From assembly GCA_026399015.1 (NCBI GenBank), contig JAPLRS010000006.1, positions 1 to 49,089 on the forward strand: 49,089 nucleotides of DNA, in the 5' to 3' direction. The translations under genes and the position numbers were made by a program. Source of the stretch: Methylococcales bacterium (lineage in GTDB: Bacteria; Pseudomonadota; Gammaproteobacteria; Methylococcales; Methylomonadaceae). Below, piece after piece: positions 16,938 to 24,899 of this stretch. Every line of letters starts with the position of its first letter. Position 1 is the first letter of the stretch. The notes below the pieces were generated by a model. The model saw nothing but the letters and a program-made list of their open reading frames with translations. It ran no database searches and had not been told where the DNA came from.

Positions 16938-17324
16938 ATGAGTAAAAAACTACTAATAACCGATGATGAACCTCATATTAGGTTATTACTTGAACAAGCA
17001 CTTGAAGACCTAGAAGATCATGATGTGGAATTTTTCTTTGCCGAAAATGGTGAAATAGCTTTAGAAATTATTGAAAAAGAAAAACCGCAATTAGTATTAC
17101 TGGACGTAATGATGCCTAAAATGAATGGTTTTGATGTGTGCAAAACTGTTAAAAAAGACTGGGGCATGGATGATGTTTTTATCATTATGTTAACCGCTAA
17201 AGGCCAAGAATACGACAAAGAGAAGGGCCAAGAAGTGGGCGCTAATCTCTATATTACAAAACCGTTTAATCCCGATGAAATTATGGCGCACGCCCTAAAA
17301 GTATTCGACATCAAATTAGATTAA
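16938..17324 (+). CDS. CheY-like single-domain response regulator
   Basis: This 128-residue stand-alone receiver has intact phosphotransfer residues: D9/D10 in LLITDDEP, phospho-acceptor D56 in LLDVMMP, a Thr in MLTAKG, and the conserved Lys in YITKPFNPDE. It has no output domain, so it must act by binding another protein. It is probably part of a phosphorelay with the hybrid kinase at 7327, which has its own receiver but no separate regulator nearby. Its stop codon overlaps the start of the carbonic anhydrase gene (TAATG), so the two are translationally coupled. Confidence 0.92.
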   Translation: MSKKLLITDDEPHIRLLLEQALEDLEDHDVEFFFAENGEIALEIIEKEKPQLVLLDVMMPKMNGFDVCKTVKKDWGMDDVFIIMLTAKGQEYDKEKGQEVGANLYITKPFNPDEIMAHALKVFDIKLD

Positions 17325-18019
17325 TGACTATGCAAGCATTTATTCACCCGACCTTAAATAAATTATTCGACGGGATAAAGCATTTTCAACAAAGAGCCTA
17401 TGATCAAAAATTATTTGATATGCAAGACTTGGTTGAAGATGGCCAACATCCAAAAGTATTACTTATTGCTTGCAGTGACTCCCGAGTTGACCCTGCCATA
17501 TTAACTAATGCAGCACCGGGTGAAATATTTGTGTTAAGGAATGTGGCAAACCTTGCGCCGAGTTATTCCTTAGATAGCAAATACGATGGTGCTAGAGCGG
17601 CTATAGAATATGCAGTAAGAGACTTAGAAGTTGAGCATATTGTTATCTTAGGTCATGCTCATTGTGGCGGCATCAAAGCGTTACTTAAAACATTATCGGG
17701 GCAAAAAATCCCTAGAGACTTTATCGGCGACTGGGTATCCATCGCTAAGGATGGATGTGAGCGTTATGTTATTGATCAAATTAGTGATCTTAATGCACCT
17801 ATCAGTGCAGATGACTTACATAACTTACAAGATCATCAGCATTTAGTAGAACGTGGTTCAATTCGTGGATCTATTGATAATTTACTCACCTACCCTTGGA
17901 TTAAAGACCGAGTTGATGCAAAAAATCTGCAAATACATGGCTGGTGGTTCGATCTAGACACGGGAGATTTATGGGCGACTGACGCAGATAACACTGTATT
18001 TTTGCCTGTCATCGATTAA
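17324..18019 (+). CDS. Beta-class carbonic anhydrase
   Basis: This 231-residue enzyme interconverts CO2 and bicarbonate. The zinc and active-site residues are visible: C50 with D52 and R54 in CSDSRVDP, and H111 and C114 in GHAHCGG. Length and motif spacing match the bacterial beta class. It starts within the stop codon of the CheY-like regulator (another ATG is six bases further on) and ends 15 bases before the NCS2 permease. Carbonic anhydrases are often paired with SulP bicarbonate transporters. Here the neighbour is an NCS2 permease, which shares the same core fold, so a link between anion supply and transport is possible but unproven. Confidence 0.92.
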   Translation: MTMQAFIHPTLNKLFDGIKHFQQRAYDQKLFDMQDLVEDGQHPKVLLIACSDSRVDPAILTNAAPGEIFVLRNVANLAPSYSLDSKYDGARAAIEYAVRDLEVEHIVILGHAHCGGIKALLKTLSGQKIPRDFIGDWVSIAKDGCERYVIDQISDLNAPISADDLHNLQDHQHLVERGSIRGSIDNLLTYPWIKDRVDAKNLQIHGWWFDLDTGDLWATDADNTVFLPVID

Positions 18020-18034
18020 ACCTACTCATTAGCA

Positions 18035-19753
18035 ATGCGTCTACCCGAAAATATTGTTTATGGCACGACTGATAAACCGCCCATAACCATTTTACTTATT
18101 CTGGCTTTACAGCAAATGTCGTTTTTAGGGGTGTACTTAGTTATATCTCCCCTATTTGCGCGCAATTTTGGTCTTGATCATGACCAATCTTTAGAGCTAA
18201 TCTCTGCGACATTAATTGCTTCTGGCTTTGGCGTTTTATTACAATCAACAAAGATGTGGGGTGTAGGCTCTGGTTATTTTTGCCCATTACAAGCCACCTC
18301 CTCTACATTTGCTGGTTTATTATTAGTTAAAACCACCGGCGGACTAAGTGCCGTATTTGGTATGGTTTCAGTGATTGGCTTAGCCCAAGTGGCGTTTGCC
18401 TTTATATTCCAACGTCTAAAAAGTGTATTTACCGTACAAATCGCCGGACTAGCTGTATTATTAATTGGACTAGGGCTTGGCTATTACGGCCTTAAACTTA
18501 TATTACAAGCTGAAATGGGAGTATCCCTAGAGCAACAAGGCCTACTTTGCTTACTTACACTAGGCACAATGATTACATTTAATGTATGGTCAAGTGGACA
18601 ATTACGCTTATTCTCAGCATTTATAGGCCTAATAGTTGGTTTTATCAGTAGTTGCCTAATGGATATTATCCCAGAAGCAAACTGGATGGCCTTTCATAAC
18701 GCGCCGATGTTTTATATCCCGACACCTATGAATATCGGTTGGTCATTTGATAAAAACTCACTATTACCTGCCATTATTACCGGATTATTTTTGGCATTAC
18801 ATAGCTTCGGAGCCCTAGCAGCCGCCCAACGCTTTAATGACTCAGATTGGAAACGGCCAGATTTAGAATCCATAAAACAAGGTATTCTTTCTGAAGGCAT
18901 AACCAATATTGTCAACTCACTACTCAATGGCTTACCGCTTACCTCTAGTGGTGGTGCAGTTAGTTTAGCGGCATCCACTGGATGTACTAGTCGTTATTTA
19001 GCGTATTGGTTAGCTGGCATCATGGTGATAATTGCCTTTATACCTAAGGCCATAGTCATCTGGCAAATCCTGCCGCTATCAGTCATGGGAGCGGCTTTAA
19101 TATTCTTAGCTTCATTTACCGCCTTATCAGGCTTACAAGTCATGGCTTCACGCTTATTGGACAATCGTAAAACCTTAGCCTTAGGAATAGGTTTGATATT
19201 GGGCATAAGCTATGAACCGATGATGGGCGCTTTTCATGAAATTTCACCCAACATATTAAAACATTTGTTGTTTTCAGGTGTTAGCTTGGGGACCTTTGCG
19301 GCTGTTGCGCTATCCAGTATATTTCAAATCAAAAATCACACCCGTGATGCCCTAGTATTAGACGCACAACACAGTTCCATGGATGAGGTAACGATTTTTA
19401 TAGAAAAACAAGGCAAGCGATGGGCAGCACGACCAGAAACAGTTCGCAAAGCTGAATATGCAACCTGGCAAGCTTTTGAAATTTTGATAGAACATGGTCT
19501 TGTTGATGCATCAGATATAACCAATAAAATACAAATCCAAACTCTATTTAACGAATATACATTTACGGTCATTTTAAATTATACTGGCGAAGTTTTGCCC
19601 CTATCAACCCACCGCCCATCACATGAAGATATGATACATAATGAATCAGCGGTCTTAGAAATGGCTGGGTATTTATTACATAAACTTGCAGACAAGGTAC
19701 GTACTCGACACGATGGCTTGTCTTGTGAATTAAGCTTAACTTTTAATGATTAA
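18035..19753 (+). CDS. NCS2-family permease with C-terminal RsbW-like domain
   Basis: This 572-residue protein has a 12-14 helix transporter of the nucleobase/ascorbate (UraA-type) family (about 1-435) and a soluble tail of about 130 residues. Family features include the N-terminal LALQQMSFLGVYLV, the QATSSTFAGLL segment, and the LTSSGGAVSLAASTGCTSRY region near the substrate site. The tail (about 445-572) follows the order of a GHKL/RsbW-type ATPase: KAEYATWQAFEILIEHG at the N-box position, a beta segment, and a closing CELSLTFND strand. The N-box Asn and the glycine loops are lost, so it is probably non-catalytic. The gene is followed 24 bases later by a STAS protein. The substrate could be a purine, or an anion such as bicarbonate given the upstream carbonic anhydrase. 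Confidence 0.82.
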   Translation: MRLPENIVYGTTDKPPITILLILALQQMSFLGVYLVISPLFARNFGLDHDQSLELISATLIASGFGVLLQSTKMWGVGSGYFCPLQATSSTFAGLLLVKTTGGLSAVFGMVSVIGLAQVAFAFIFQRLKSVFTVQIAGLAVLLIGLGLGYYGLKLILQAEMGVSLEQQGLLCLLTLGTMITFNVWSSGQLRLFSAFIGLIVGFISSCLMDIIPEANWMAFHNAPMFYIPTPMNIGWSFDKNSLLPAIITGLFLALHSFGALAAAQRFNDSDWKRPDLESIKQGILSEGITNIVNSLLNGLPLTSSGGAVSLAASTGCTSRYLAYWLAGIMVIIAFIPKAIVIWQILPLSVMGAALIFLASFTALSGLQVMASRLLDNRKTLALGIGLILGISYEPMMGAFHEISPNILKHLLFSGVSLGTFAAVALSSIFQIKNHTRDALVLDAQHSSMDEVTIFIEKQGKRWAARPETVRKAEYATWQAFEILIEHGLVDASDITNKIQIQTLFNEYTFTVILNYTGEVLPLSTHRPSHEDMIHNESAVLEMAGYLLHKLADKVRTRHDGLSCELSLTFND

Positions 19754-19777
19754 ACATCAGCATCAAAGAGAAAAAAC

Positions 19778-20104
19778 ATGCTAACAATTAACTCAGAAAC
19801 TCAAGGCAACTATTTAGTGATCGCATTAACAGGGCGCGTTGATGCCTCAAATGCAAAAACACTAGAAGAACAAGCCATAGGCTTAATTAAAGATGGCAAT
19901 GTAAATTTAATCCTTAATTTAACAGATGTTAACTACATTAGCAGTGCGGCCCTGAGAGTCTTTTTATTGATTGCTAAAGAATTAAGTAAAGTAAATGGCA
20001 CCATAAAACTGTGCGGTTTAAGTAGCACTTTACAAGATGTCTTTGATATTAGTGGCTTTAGTAAATTATTTGAAATTACAGCCACATTAGAAGAAGCTCT
20101 TTAA
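19778..20104 (+). CDS. Stand-alone STAS anti-sigma-factor antagonist
   Basis: This 108-residue single STAS domain has the usual SpoIIAA/RsbV length. It has LTGRVDASNAKTLEEQA and then NYISSAALRVFLL, with S56 as the candidate phosphorylation site. The normal Gly after that motif is Ala. A good ribosome site (AGAGAAAA) precedes the ATG. It is the last gene of the same-strand run and is convergent with the broken sirtuin two bases away. Likely partners are the RsbW-like kinase (11405) and the PP2C enzyme (9811). The RsbW-like tail of the permease just upstream is another possible binding partner. Confidence 0.9.
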   Translation: MLTINSETQGNYLVIALTGRVDASNAKTLEEQAIGLIKDGNVNLILNLTDVNYISSAALRVFLLIAKELSKVNGTIKLCGLSSTLQDVFDISGFSKLFEITATLEEAL

Positions 20105-20106
20105 TT

Positions 20107-20743
20107 TTAAAAAGCCTCACCCCAAACGGCTTCCCATAACAGAGGTAAAACTTCACCCGCTTTACCTCTTAACGAATGTGCCTGCTTATCAAACGTAGAA
20201 GTTTCTGGATTAATTTGTACTATATAAGACCCACACCTAGCAGCAAGTGTTGGTAAAAATGCAGCCGGCATCACTTCCATTGAACAGCCCACAGCGATAA
20301 ATACAGAACTGTCCATACTAAACACTTCGGCAAGTCCAAAGGCTTCTTGTGGTAAAGGTTCGTTAAACCACACAACATCAGGCCTCACCAAACTGCCGCA
20401 AATTTTACACAATGGGGGCTCTTCAAGTGCATCAACAACACTAGAAGCTTCGATAGAATGATCATTTAAACATTTAAAATGATGGATGTTACCATGCAAT
20501 TCAATTACATGATCACTACCCGCGTCTTGATGAAAGTTATCAATATTTTGTGGATTTCTGTTAAAACCGTCTAAAGTGGCGTAGTCTTCAACATCAAAAT
20601 CCACCCATAAACTATCAGCCCCTGACCGAAAAGTGGGTATACCACTTTCAGTTGAAGTACCTGCACCAGTAAAAAAAAACGATATTTTCGGCTTCTCGTA
20701 AATTTTTAATCAATACATCGTCAAAAACAACAACATCAGTCAT
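20107..20743 (-). pseudogene. Sirtuin (NAD-dependent protein deacylase) broken by a frameshift
   Basis: Read from the ATG at 20743, the N-terminal part runs into a 9-T homopolymer (minus strand, 20671-20679) and leaves frame. Removing one T joins it to FTGAGTSTESGIPTF, the NAD-binding start of sirtuins. The rest is open to 20107: QNIDNFHQDAGS, catalytic ELHGN, a zinc region with only CKIC as a clear pair, RPDVVWFNEPLP, and GCSMEVMPAAFL. The joined product would be about 210 residues, slightly short for CobB-like enzymes (about 230-240). The break may be a true mutation, a phase-variable tract or a sequencing error in the homopolymer. The first cysteine pair appears reduced to Cys-x3-His. Confidence 0.8.
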
Positions 20744-20838
20744 CTAACACCCCTTGATCAATAATAAAATGGGTAAGGCTAATAGATATCAGCCGAATAA
20801 AATGCTAAACTTAGTTTAACTTAGTTCAAGAGGTGGTT

Positions 20839-21117
20839 ATGTATCAAATCAATATTCATCACGCTAAAACACACTTATCAAAATTAGTGGAAGAAGTAGC
20901 TCTGGGTGAAGAAATAATTATTGCTAAAGCAGGAAAACCCATCGCGAAATTAGTACCAATTGATAAACCGAAACCAAATAGTCGCGTGCCGGGTAGCATG
21001 AAACACCAAATTAAATTTGCAGATAATATTAACCAGCCTATGTGTAAGACCGAATTAGATTTATGGTTAGAATCATCCATTTTTCCTAATGATGATAAAA
21101 ACTCAAACAACCAATGA
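20839..21117 (+). CDS. Phd/YefM-family antitoxin
   Basis: This 92-residue protein has the N-terminal Phd fold pattern: INIHHAKTHLSKLVEEV, then GEEIIIAKAGKPIAKLVP. The C-terminal part is polar and is expected to wrap around the toxin. I start at the ATG at 20839 because GAGGTGG lies directly before it. A GTG six bases earlier falls inside this ribosome site. It binds DNA to repress its own operon and neutralises the PIN toxin encoded next, with which it overlaps by four bases. A TTAGTTTAACTTAGTT direct repeat just upstream (20811-20826) is a candidate operator. Confidence 0.9.
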   Translation: MYQINIHHAKTHLSKLVEEVALGEEIIIAKAGKPIAKLVPIDKPKPNSRVPGSMKHQIKFADNINQPMCKTELDLWLESSIFPNDDKNSNNQ

Positions 21118-21494
21118 AACTACTTCTAGATACGCATATTCTTCTATGGTGGTTAAGTGATAATGAACAATTATCATCCAAAGCGCGTGAACTTATTTCT
21201 AAACCGGATAACGATATTTATGTCAGTCATATTTCTTTATGGGAAATCCAAATCAAGGTAATGACAGGAAAATTAGAAGTTGATTTGAATAACTTAATTA
21301 CTCAATTACCACAAAACAACTTCTTGCAACTACCTTCTCATACTGATCATATTTTATGTTTGGCGAAGTTACCACCTTATCACCAAGACCCCTTTGATAG
21401 AATGCTAATAGCACAAGCCTTGAGTGAACCATTAAATTTAATCACTCACGATAAATATGTTTCTATGTACAGTGAATCAATCATATTAGTTTAA
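21114..21494 (+). CDS. PIN-domain toxin (VapC-like RNase)
   Basis: This 126-residue protein is a PIN-domain ribonuclease. Acidic residues of the metal site are visible in LLLDTHILLWWL, in SLWEIQIK and in DPFDRMLIAQA, with a further polar position in LITHDK. This subgroup (WWL near the N-terminus) is usually paired with Phd-type antitoxins, as here. The start overlaps the antitoxin stop (ATGA). The pair sits between the broken sirtuin and a small gene remnant, away from the neighbouring core genes, and looks like an inserted accessory cassette. Confidence 0.9.
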   Translation: MKLLLDTHILLWWLSDNEQLSSKARELISKPDNDIYVSHISLWEIQIKVMTGKLEVDLNNLITQLPQNNFLQLPSHTDHILCLAKLPPYHQDPFDRMLIAQALSEPLNLITHDKYVSMYSESIILV

Positions 21495-21512
21495 TAATCT
21501 AACCGAAAAAAA

Positions 21513-21606
21513 TTAATATTTCGGATGTCCAGGCCAAGTATTTTGAAAACAATGCCTAATCTCATGGCCTAATCAACATCATCAGCATATTTCCAAGTGA
21601 CGATGA
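21513..21606 (-). pseudogene. Remnant of a gene with an HExxH-type motif
   Basis: On the minus strand the segment ending at 21513 reads GHEIRHCFQNTWPGHPKY and stop. Just upstream, in another frame, is TWKYADDVD. The GHEIRHC string looks like the metal-binding helix of a small periplasmic metallopeptidase-like or lipoprotein family, but only about 30 codons remain and they are out of frame with each other. There is no start codon. I take it as a decayed gene tail. The family identity is a guess. Confidence 0.4.
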
Positions 21607-21610
21607 GATT

Positions 21611-21934
21611 TTACTCTTCAATACCGCCAACAGACGCTAACAATCCAGCTAATTCACCTTTTTTGTATAAATCAATAACAATGTCACAACCACCGACTAA
21701 TTGACCATTAACATAAAGTTGCGGATAAGTTGGCCAGCTTGAATATTCTTTTAGGGCTTCTCTTAGTTCTGGGTCTTCAAAAATATTAACCGCTGCGTAT
21801 TTTGCTTGCACAGCTTCTAAAACTTGCACTGTTTGGCCAGAAAATCCACATTGTGGAAAATCGGGGGTGCCTTTCATATATAAAATAACTGAATTATTCT
21901 CTAGTTGATCTTTAATTCTTTCTATTACGCTCAT
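21611..21934 (-). CDS. grxD: Monothiol glutaredoxin Grx4
   Basis: This 107-residue monothiol glutaredoxin has the diagnostic CGFS active site (PQCGFSGQ). It also has the glutathione-binding WPTYPQLYVNGQLVGGCDI segment, with the usual TVP replaced by TYP. Proteins of this class bind a glutathione-ligated [2Fe-2S] cluster with BolA-type partners and take part in iron-sulphur assembly and iron sensing. Length is standard. It is divergent from argD with 142 bases between them. Confidence 0.96.
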   Translation of the reverse strand: MSVIERIKDQLENNSVILYMKGTPDFPQCGFSGQTVQVLEAVQAKYAAVNIFEDPELREALKEYSSWPTYPQLYVNGQLVGGCDIVIDLYKKGELAGLLASVGGIEE

Positions 21935-22076
21935 ATTGCTTAATCACTCAATTTGTTTAAATTTGTAGCAATTCTATCAACATTGCACTATTTAAAAAAG
22001 TAAATCTTATCATCCATCTCTTGCTTGCAACCGCATTGAATCTTATAATCAAATATTTTTTTATCAGGCTAAGCCC

Positions 22077-23258
22077 ATGACTAGTCACATCATGCCAACC
22101 TACAATCGTTTACCGGTCACTTTTGAGCGCGGTGAAGGCGTTTGGTTGATAGATGAAAATAATCAGCGTTATCTAGATGCTTTATCAGGTATTGCCGTAT
22201 GTAACTTAGGCCACGCGCATCCCGCAGTGCATAAAGCCATCTGTGCGCAAAGTGAAAAACTATTACACACCTCTAATCTTTATAAAATAGCTAATCAAGA
22301 AGAATTGGCGGATAAATTAATAAAGAAAAGTGGCATGACTAATGTCTTTTTCTGTAACTCTGGCGCAGAAGCTAACGAGGCAGCGATTAAATTGGCACGT
22401 AAATACGGCCATGAAAAAGGTATTGATAGTCCTGCCATTATCGTAATGGAAAAAAGCTTTCATGGCCGTACTCTAGCTACGTTAAGCGCCACTGGTAACG
22501 CTAAAGTACAACAAGGATTTGCTCCCTTAGTTGAAGGCTTTATTAGAGTGCCTTATAACAATATCAACGCAATAGAAAACGCGATTGAAACTAATAAAAA
22601 TATTGTTGCAATTTTAGTTGAGCCCATTCAAGGTGAAGGTGGTATTAATATTCCTGCTGCCGATTATTTAAATCAAATAAGACAGCTATGCGATGCAAAT
22701 GGCTTATTAATGATGCTGGATGAAATTCAATCTGGCATTGGTAGAACCGGTAAATTTTTAGCTTATCAACACAATGATATTCTGCCGGATGTGTGTACCC
22801 TTGCCAAAGCTTTAGGTAATGGTGTGCCTATTGGCGCATGTTTAGCAAGAGGTAGAGCGTCTGAAATTTTAACTGCCGGTGCGCATGGTTCAACTTTCGG
22901 TGGTAACCCTCTAGCGTGTGCAGCAGGTATTGCGGTTCTCAATACCCTTGAAGCAGAAAATTTAATCGAATTAGCACAAGTTAAAGGTGACAACTTACGT
23001 GCCCAGTTCTCAGAACAATTAAAAGATAATCAACACATTGTAGATATACGTAACAAAGGCTTAATGCTTGGTATTGAGCTTGATCGTCCCTGTGCAGAGC
23101 TTGTTAAAACTGCATTAGAGCAACATTTATTAATTAATGTAACTAACGATTCCACGATACGTCTATTACCGCCGTTAATTATCAACGAACAAGAAAGCCA
23201 ACAATTGGTTAATACCTTGGTGGCTATCATTAATGACTATACAGCAAAGATTCACTAA
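22077..23258 (+). CDS. argD: Acetylornithine aminotransferase
   Basis: This 393-residue PLP enzyme of arginine biosynthesis transfers an amino group from glutamate to N-acetylglutamate semialdehyde. Class-III aminotransferase motifs are present: [47 protein letters not shown], and the PLP lysine K244 in [13 protein letters not shown]. Length is standard. The argF gene follows at once, and argA is one gene further on, so an arginine gene group is clear. The enzyme may also serve lysine synthesis as succinyldiaminopimelate aminotransferase. Confidence 0.96.
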   Translation: MTSHIMPTYNRLPVTFERGEGVWLIDENNQRYLDALSGIAVCNLGHAHPAVHKAICAQSEKLLHTSNLYKIANQEELADKLIKKSGMTNVFFCNSGAEANEAAIKLARKYGHEKGIDSPAIIVMEKSFHGRTLATLSATGNAKVQQGFAPLVEGFIRVPYNNINAIENAIETNKNIVAILVEPIQGEGGINIPAADYLNQIRQLCDANGLLMMLDEIQSGIGRTGKFLAYQHNDILPDVCTLAKALGNGVPIGACLARGRASEILTAGAHGSTFGGNPLACAAGIAVLNTLEAENLIELAQVKGDNLRAQFSEQLKDNQHIVDIRNKGLMLGIELDRPCAELVKTALEQHLLINVTNDSTIRLLPPLIINEQESQQLVNTLVAIINDYTAKIH

Positions 23259-23259
23259 T

Positions 23260-24156
23260 ATGACACCAAGACATTTTACTAGCCTGCTTGATTTATCTAG
23301 CGAAGAGTTACGCCAAATAATTCATAGAGCGATAGCACTTAAAAATAATCGTGATAAAGATTACCAACCTTTAAAAGGTCAAGTATTAGCGATGATTTTT
23401 GAAAAATCATCTACCCGCACGCGTATTTCATTTGAAACAGGTATGGTGCATTTTGGTGGCAGTGCTCTATTTTTATCACCTAGAGATACTCAATTAGGTC
23501 GAGGTGAACCCTTACAAGACAGTGCTAAAGTTATTTCAAGTATGGTGGATGGCATTATGCTTAGAACCAACAAACATGAAACTGTGACTACTTTCGCAAT
23601 GCATTCTAGTGTGCCGGTTATTAATGGTTTAACAGATCTAGAACATCCTTGCCAATTACTGGCTGATATGCAAACATATTTTGAGTTTAGGGGTGATATT
23701 AAAGGTAAAACAGTGACTTGGATTGGCGATGGCAATAATATGTGCCATTCTTATATTCATGCAGCAAAGTTATTAGGCTTTAAATTAAATATTGCTAGTC
23801 CTAAGGGCTATTATCCACTAGCTGAATACACGGATAGTGCAAAGGATAGCGTTAGCCTATTTAACAGTGCATTAGAAGCGGCAAAAAATAGTGATTTAAT
23901 TGTAACGGATGTTTGGGCCAGCATGGGCCAAGAGGAAGAGCAAAAACTTCGTGAAGTTGCTTTTAAAGATTATCAAATCAATGCCGACATCATGAAAGTC
24001 GCCAATTCTGATGCCCTGTTTATGCATTGTTTACCGGCGCACAGAGGTGAAGAAGTGACTGCTGAAGTGATTGATGGTCCACAAAGCGTTATCTTCCCAG
24101 AAGCTGAAAATCGCTTACATGCCCAAAAAGCATTATTAGAGTTTCTCTTAGTTTAA
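23260..24156 (+). CDS. argF: Ornithine carbamoyltransferase
   Basis: This enzyme of about 298 residues makes citrulline from ornithine and carbamoyl phosphate. The carbamoyl-phosphate motif [10 protein letters not shown], the HPCQ motif and the ornithine-site [12 protein letters not shown] are intact. I start at the ATG at 23260 (MTPRHF), which matches the usual N-terminus and leaves a one-base gap after argD. An upstream ATG at 23233 would overlap argD by 26 bases and add residues unlike the family. Neither start has a strong ribosome site, which suggests translational coupling to argD. Confidence 0.95.
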   Translation: MTPRHFTSLLDLSSEELRQIIHRAIALKNNRDKDYQPLKGQVLAMIFEKSSTRTRISFETGMVHFGGSALFLSPRDTQLGRGEPLQDSAKVISSMVDGIMLRTNKHETVTTFAMHSSVPVINGLTDLEHPCQLLADMQTYFEFRGDIKGKTVTWIGDGNNMCHSYIHAAKLLGFKLNIASPKGYYPLAEYTDSAKDSVSLFNSALEAAKNSDLIVTDVWASMGQEEEQKLREVAFKDYQINADIMKVANSDALFMHCLPAHRGEEVTAEVIDGPQSVIFPEAENRLHAQKALLEFLLV

Positions 24157-24203
24157 ACAACTGTTAACTATCCTTTAAACATAACCAATAGAAGACTACA
24201 TCT

Positions 24204-24872
24204 GTGAATAAATTTATAAGTTCTGTCTGCATATTCCTGTTCACAACACTTAACGTATACGCAGAAACGGTTTATGTTGATGATGAACAAAACTTAACTT
24301 TAAGAAATTCGCCGAGTGTGCATGCTAAAGCCATGAAATTACTGCCTATAGGCACACCACTAACGCCTATTGAGAATCAAAGTAAATTTGATTTTATAAA
24401 AGTTAGGCTTTTAGATGGTAGCGAAGGTTATATTAAAGAACGTTTTACAAATAAAAAAGCCCCTACAATTGATCCTAAAGATGTCGCTAGTAAAACCATT
24501 GCCCAACTACAAAATGACAATGGCACATTACGTAATGAGCTTAATGAACTTAAAGAAAAACTAACACCAGGCACTTCTTTAGAAAAATCACTGGCAAATG
24601 AGCGTGATCAATTAGCCAGAGAACTTAACGAACTTAAAAAGACTGCTGCCAGTGCTTACCAGTTAAAAAATGAGCGCGACGAACTACAAGAACGCGTTGT
24701 TAATGTAGAACGTGATTTACAACAATTTAAATTAGAAAACCAAGCACTTAAAGATACAGCCAGCCAAGATTGGTTTTTATATGGCGGTTTATTGGCTTTA
24801 TTTGGGGTTATCTTAGGCTTTATTTTGCCTAAACTAGGCTGGCGTCGTAAAAACAATTGGGACTCATTTTAA
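24204..24872 (+). CDS. SH3-domain, coiled-coil membrane-anchored protein (TIGR04211/YgiM-like)
   Basis: This 222-residue protein starts at GTG. It has a signal peptide (1-20), a bacterial SH3 domain (about 22-88, with LTLRNSPSVHAKAM and GSEGYIKERF), a long coiled coil (about 95-180) and a C-terminal transmembrane helix (about 190-212) followed by a basic tail. This layout matches the YgiM-type family of inner-membrane proteins with a periplasmic SH3 head. The function is not established. It is located between argF and argA with gaps of 47 and 27 bases, so it is probably in the same transcript, without an obvious link to arginine. Confidence 0.85.
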   Translation: MNKFISSVCIFLFTTLNVYAETVYVDDEQNLTLRNSPSVHAKAMKLLPIGTPLTPIENQSKFDFIKVRLLDGSEGYIKERFTNKKAPTIDPKDVASKTIAQLQNDNGTLRNELNELKEKLTPGTSLEKSLANERDQLARELNELKKTAASAYQLKNERDELQERVVNVERDLQQFKLENQALKDTASQDWFLYGGLLALFGVILGFILPKLGWRRKNNWDSF

Positions 24873-24899
24873 ATTGAGTAAACAACAAGCCTAAGCATC

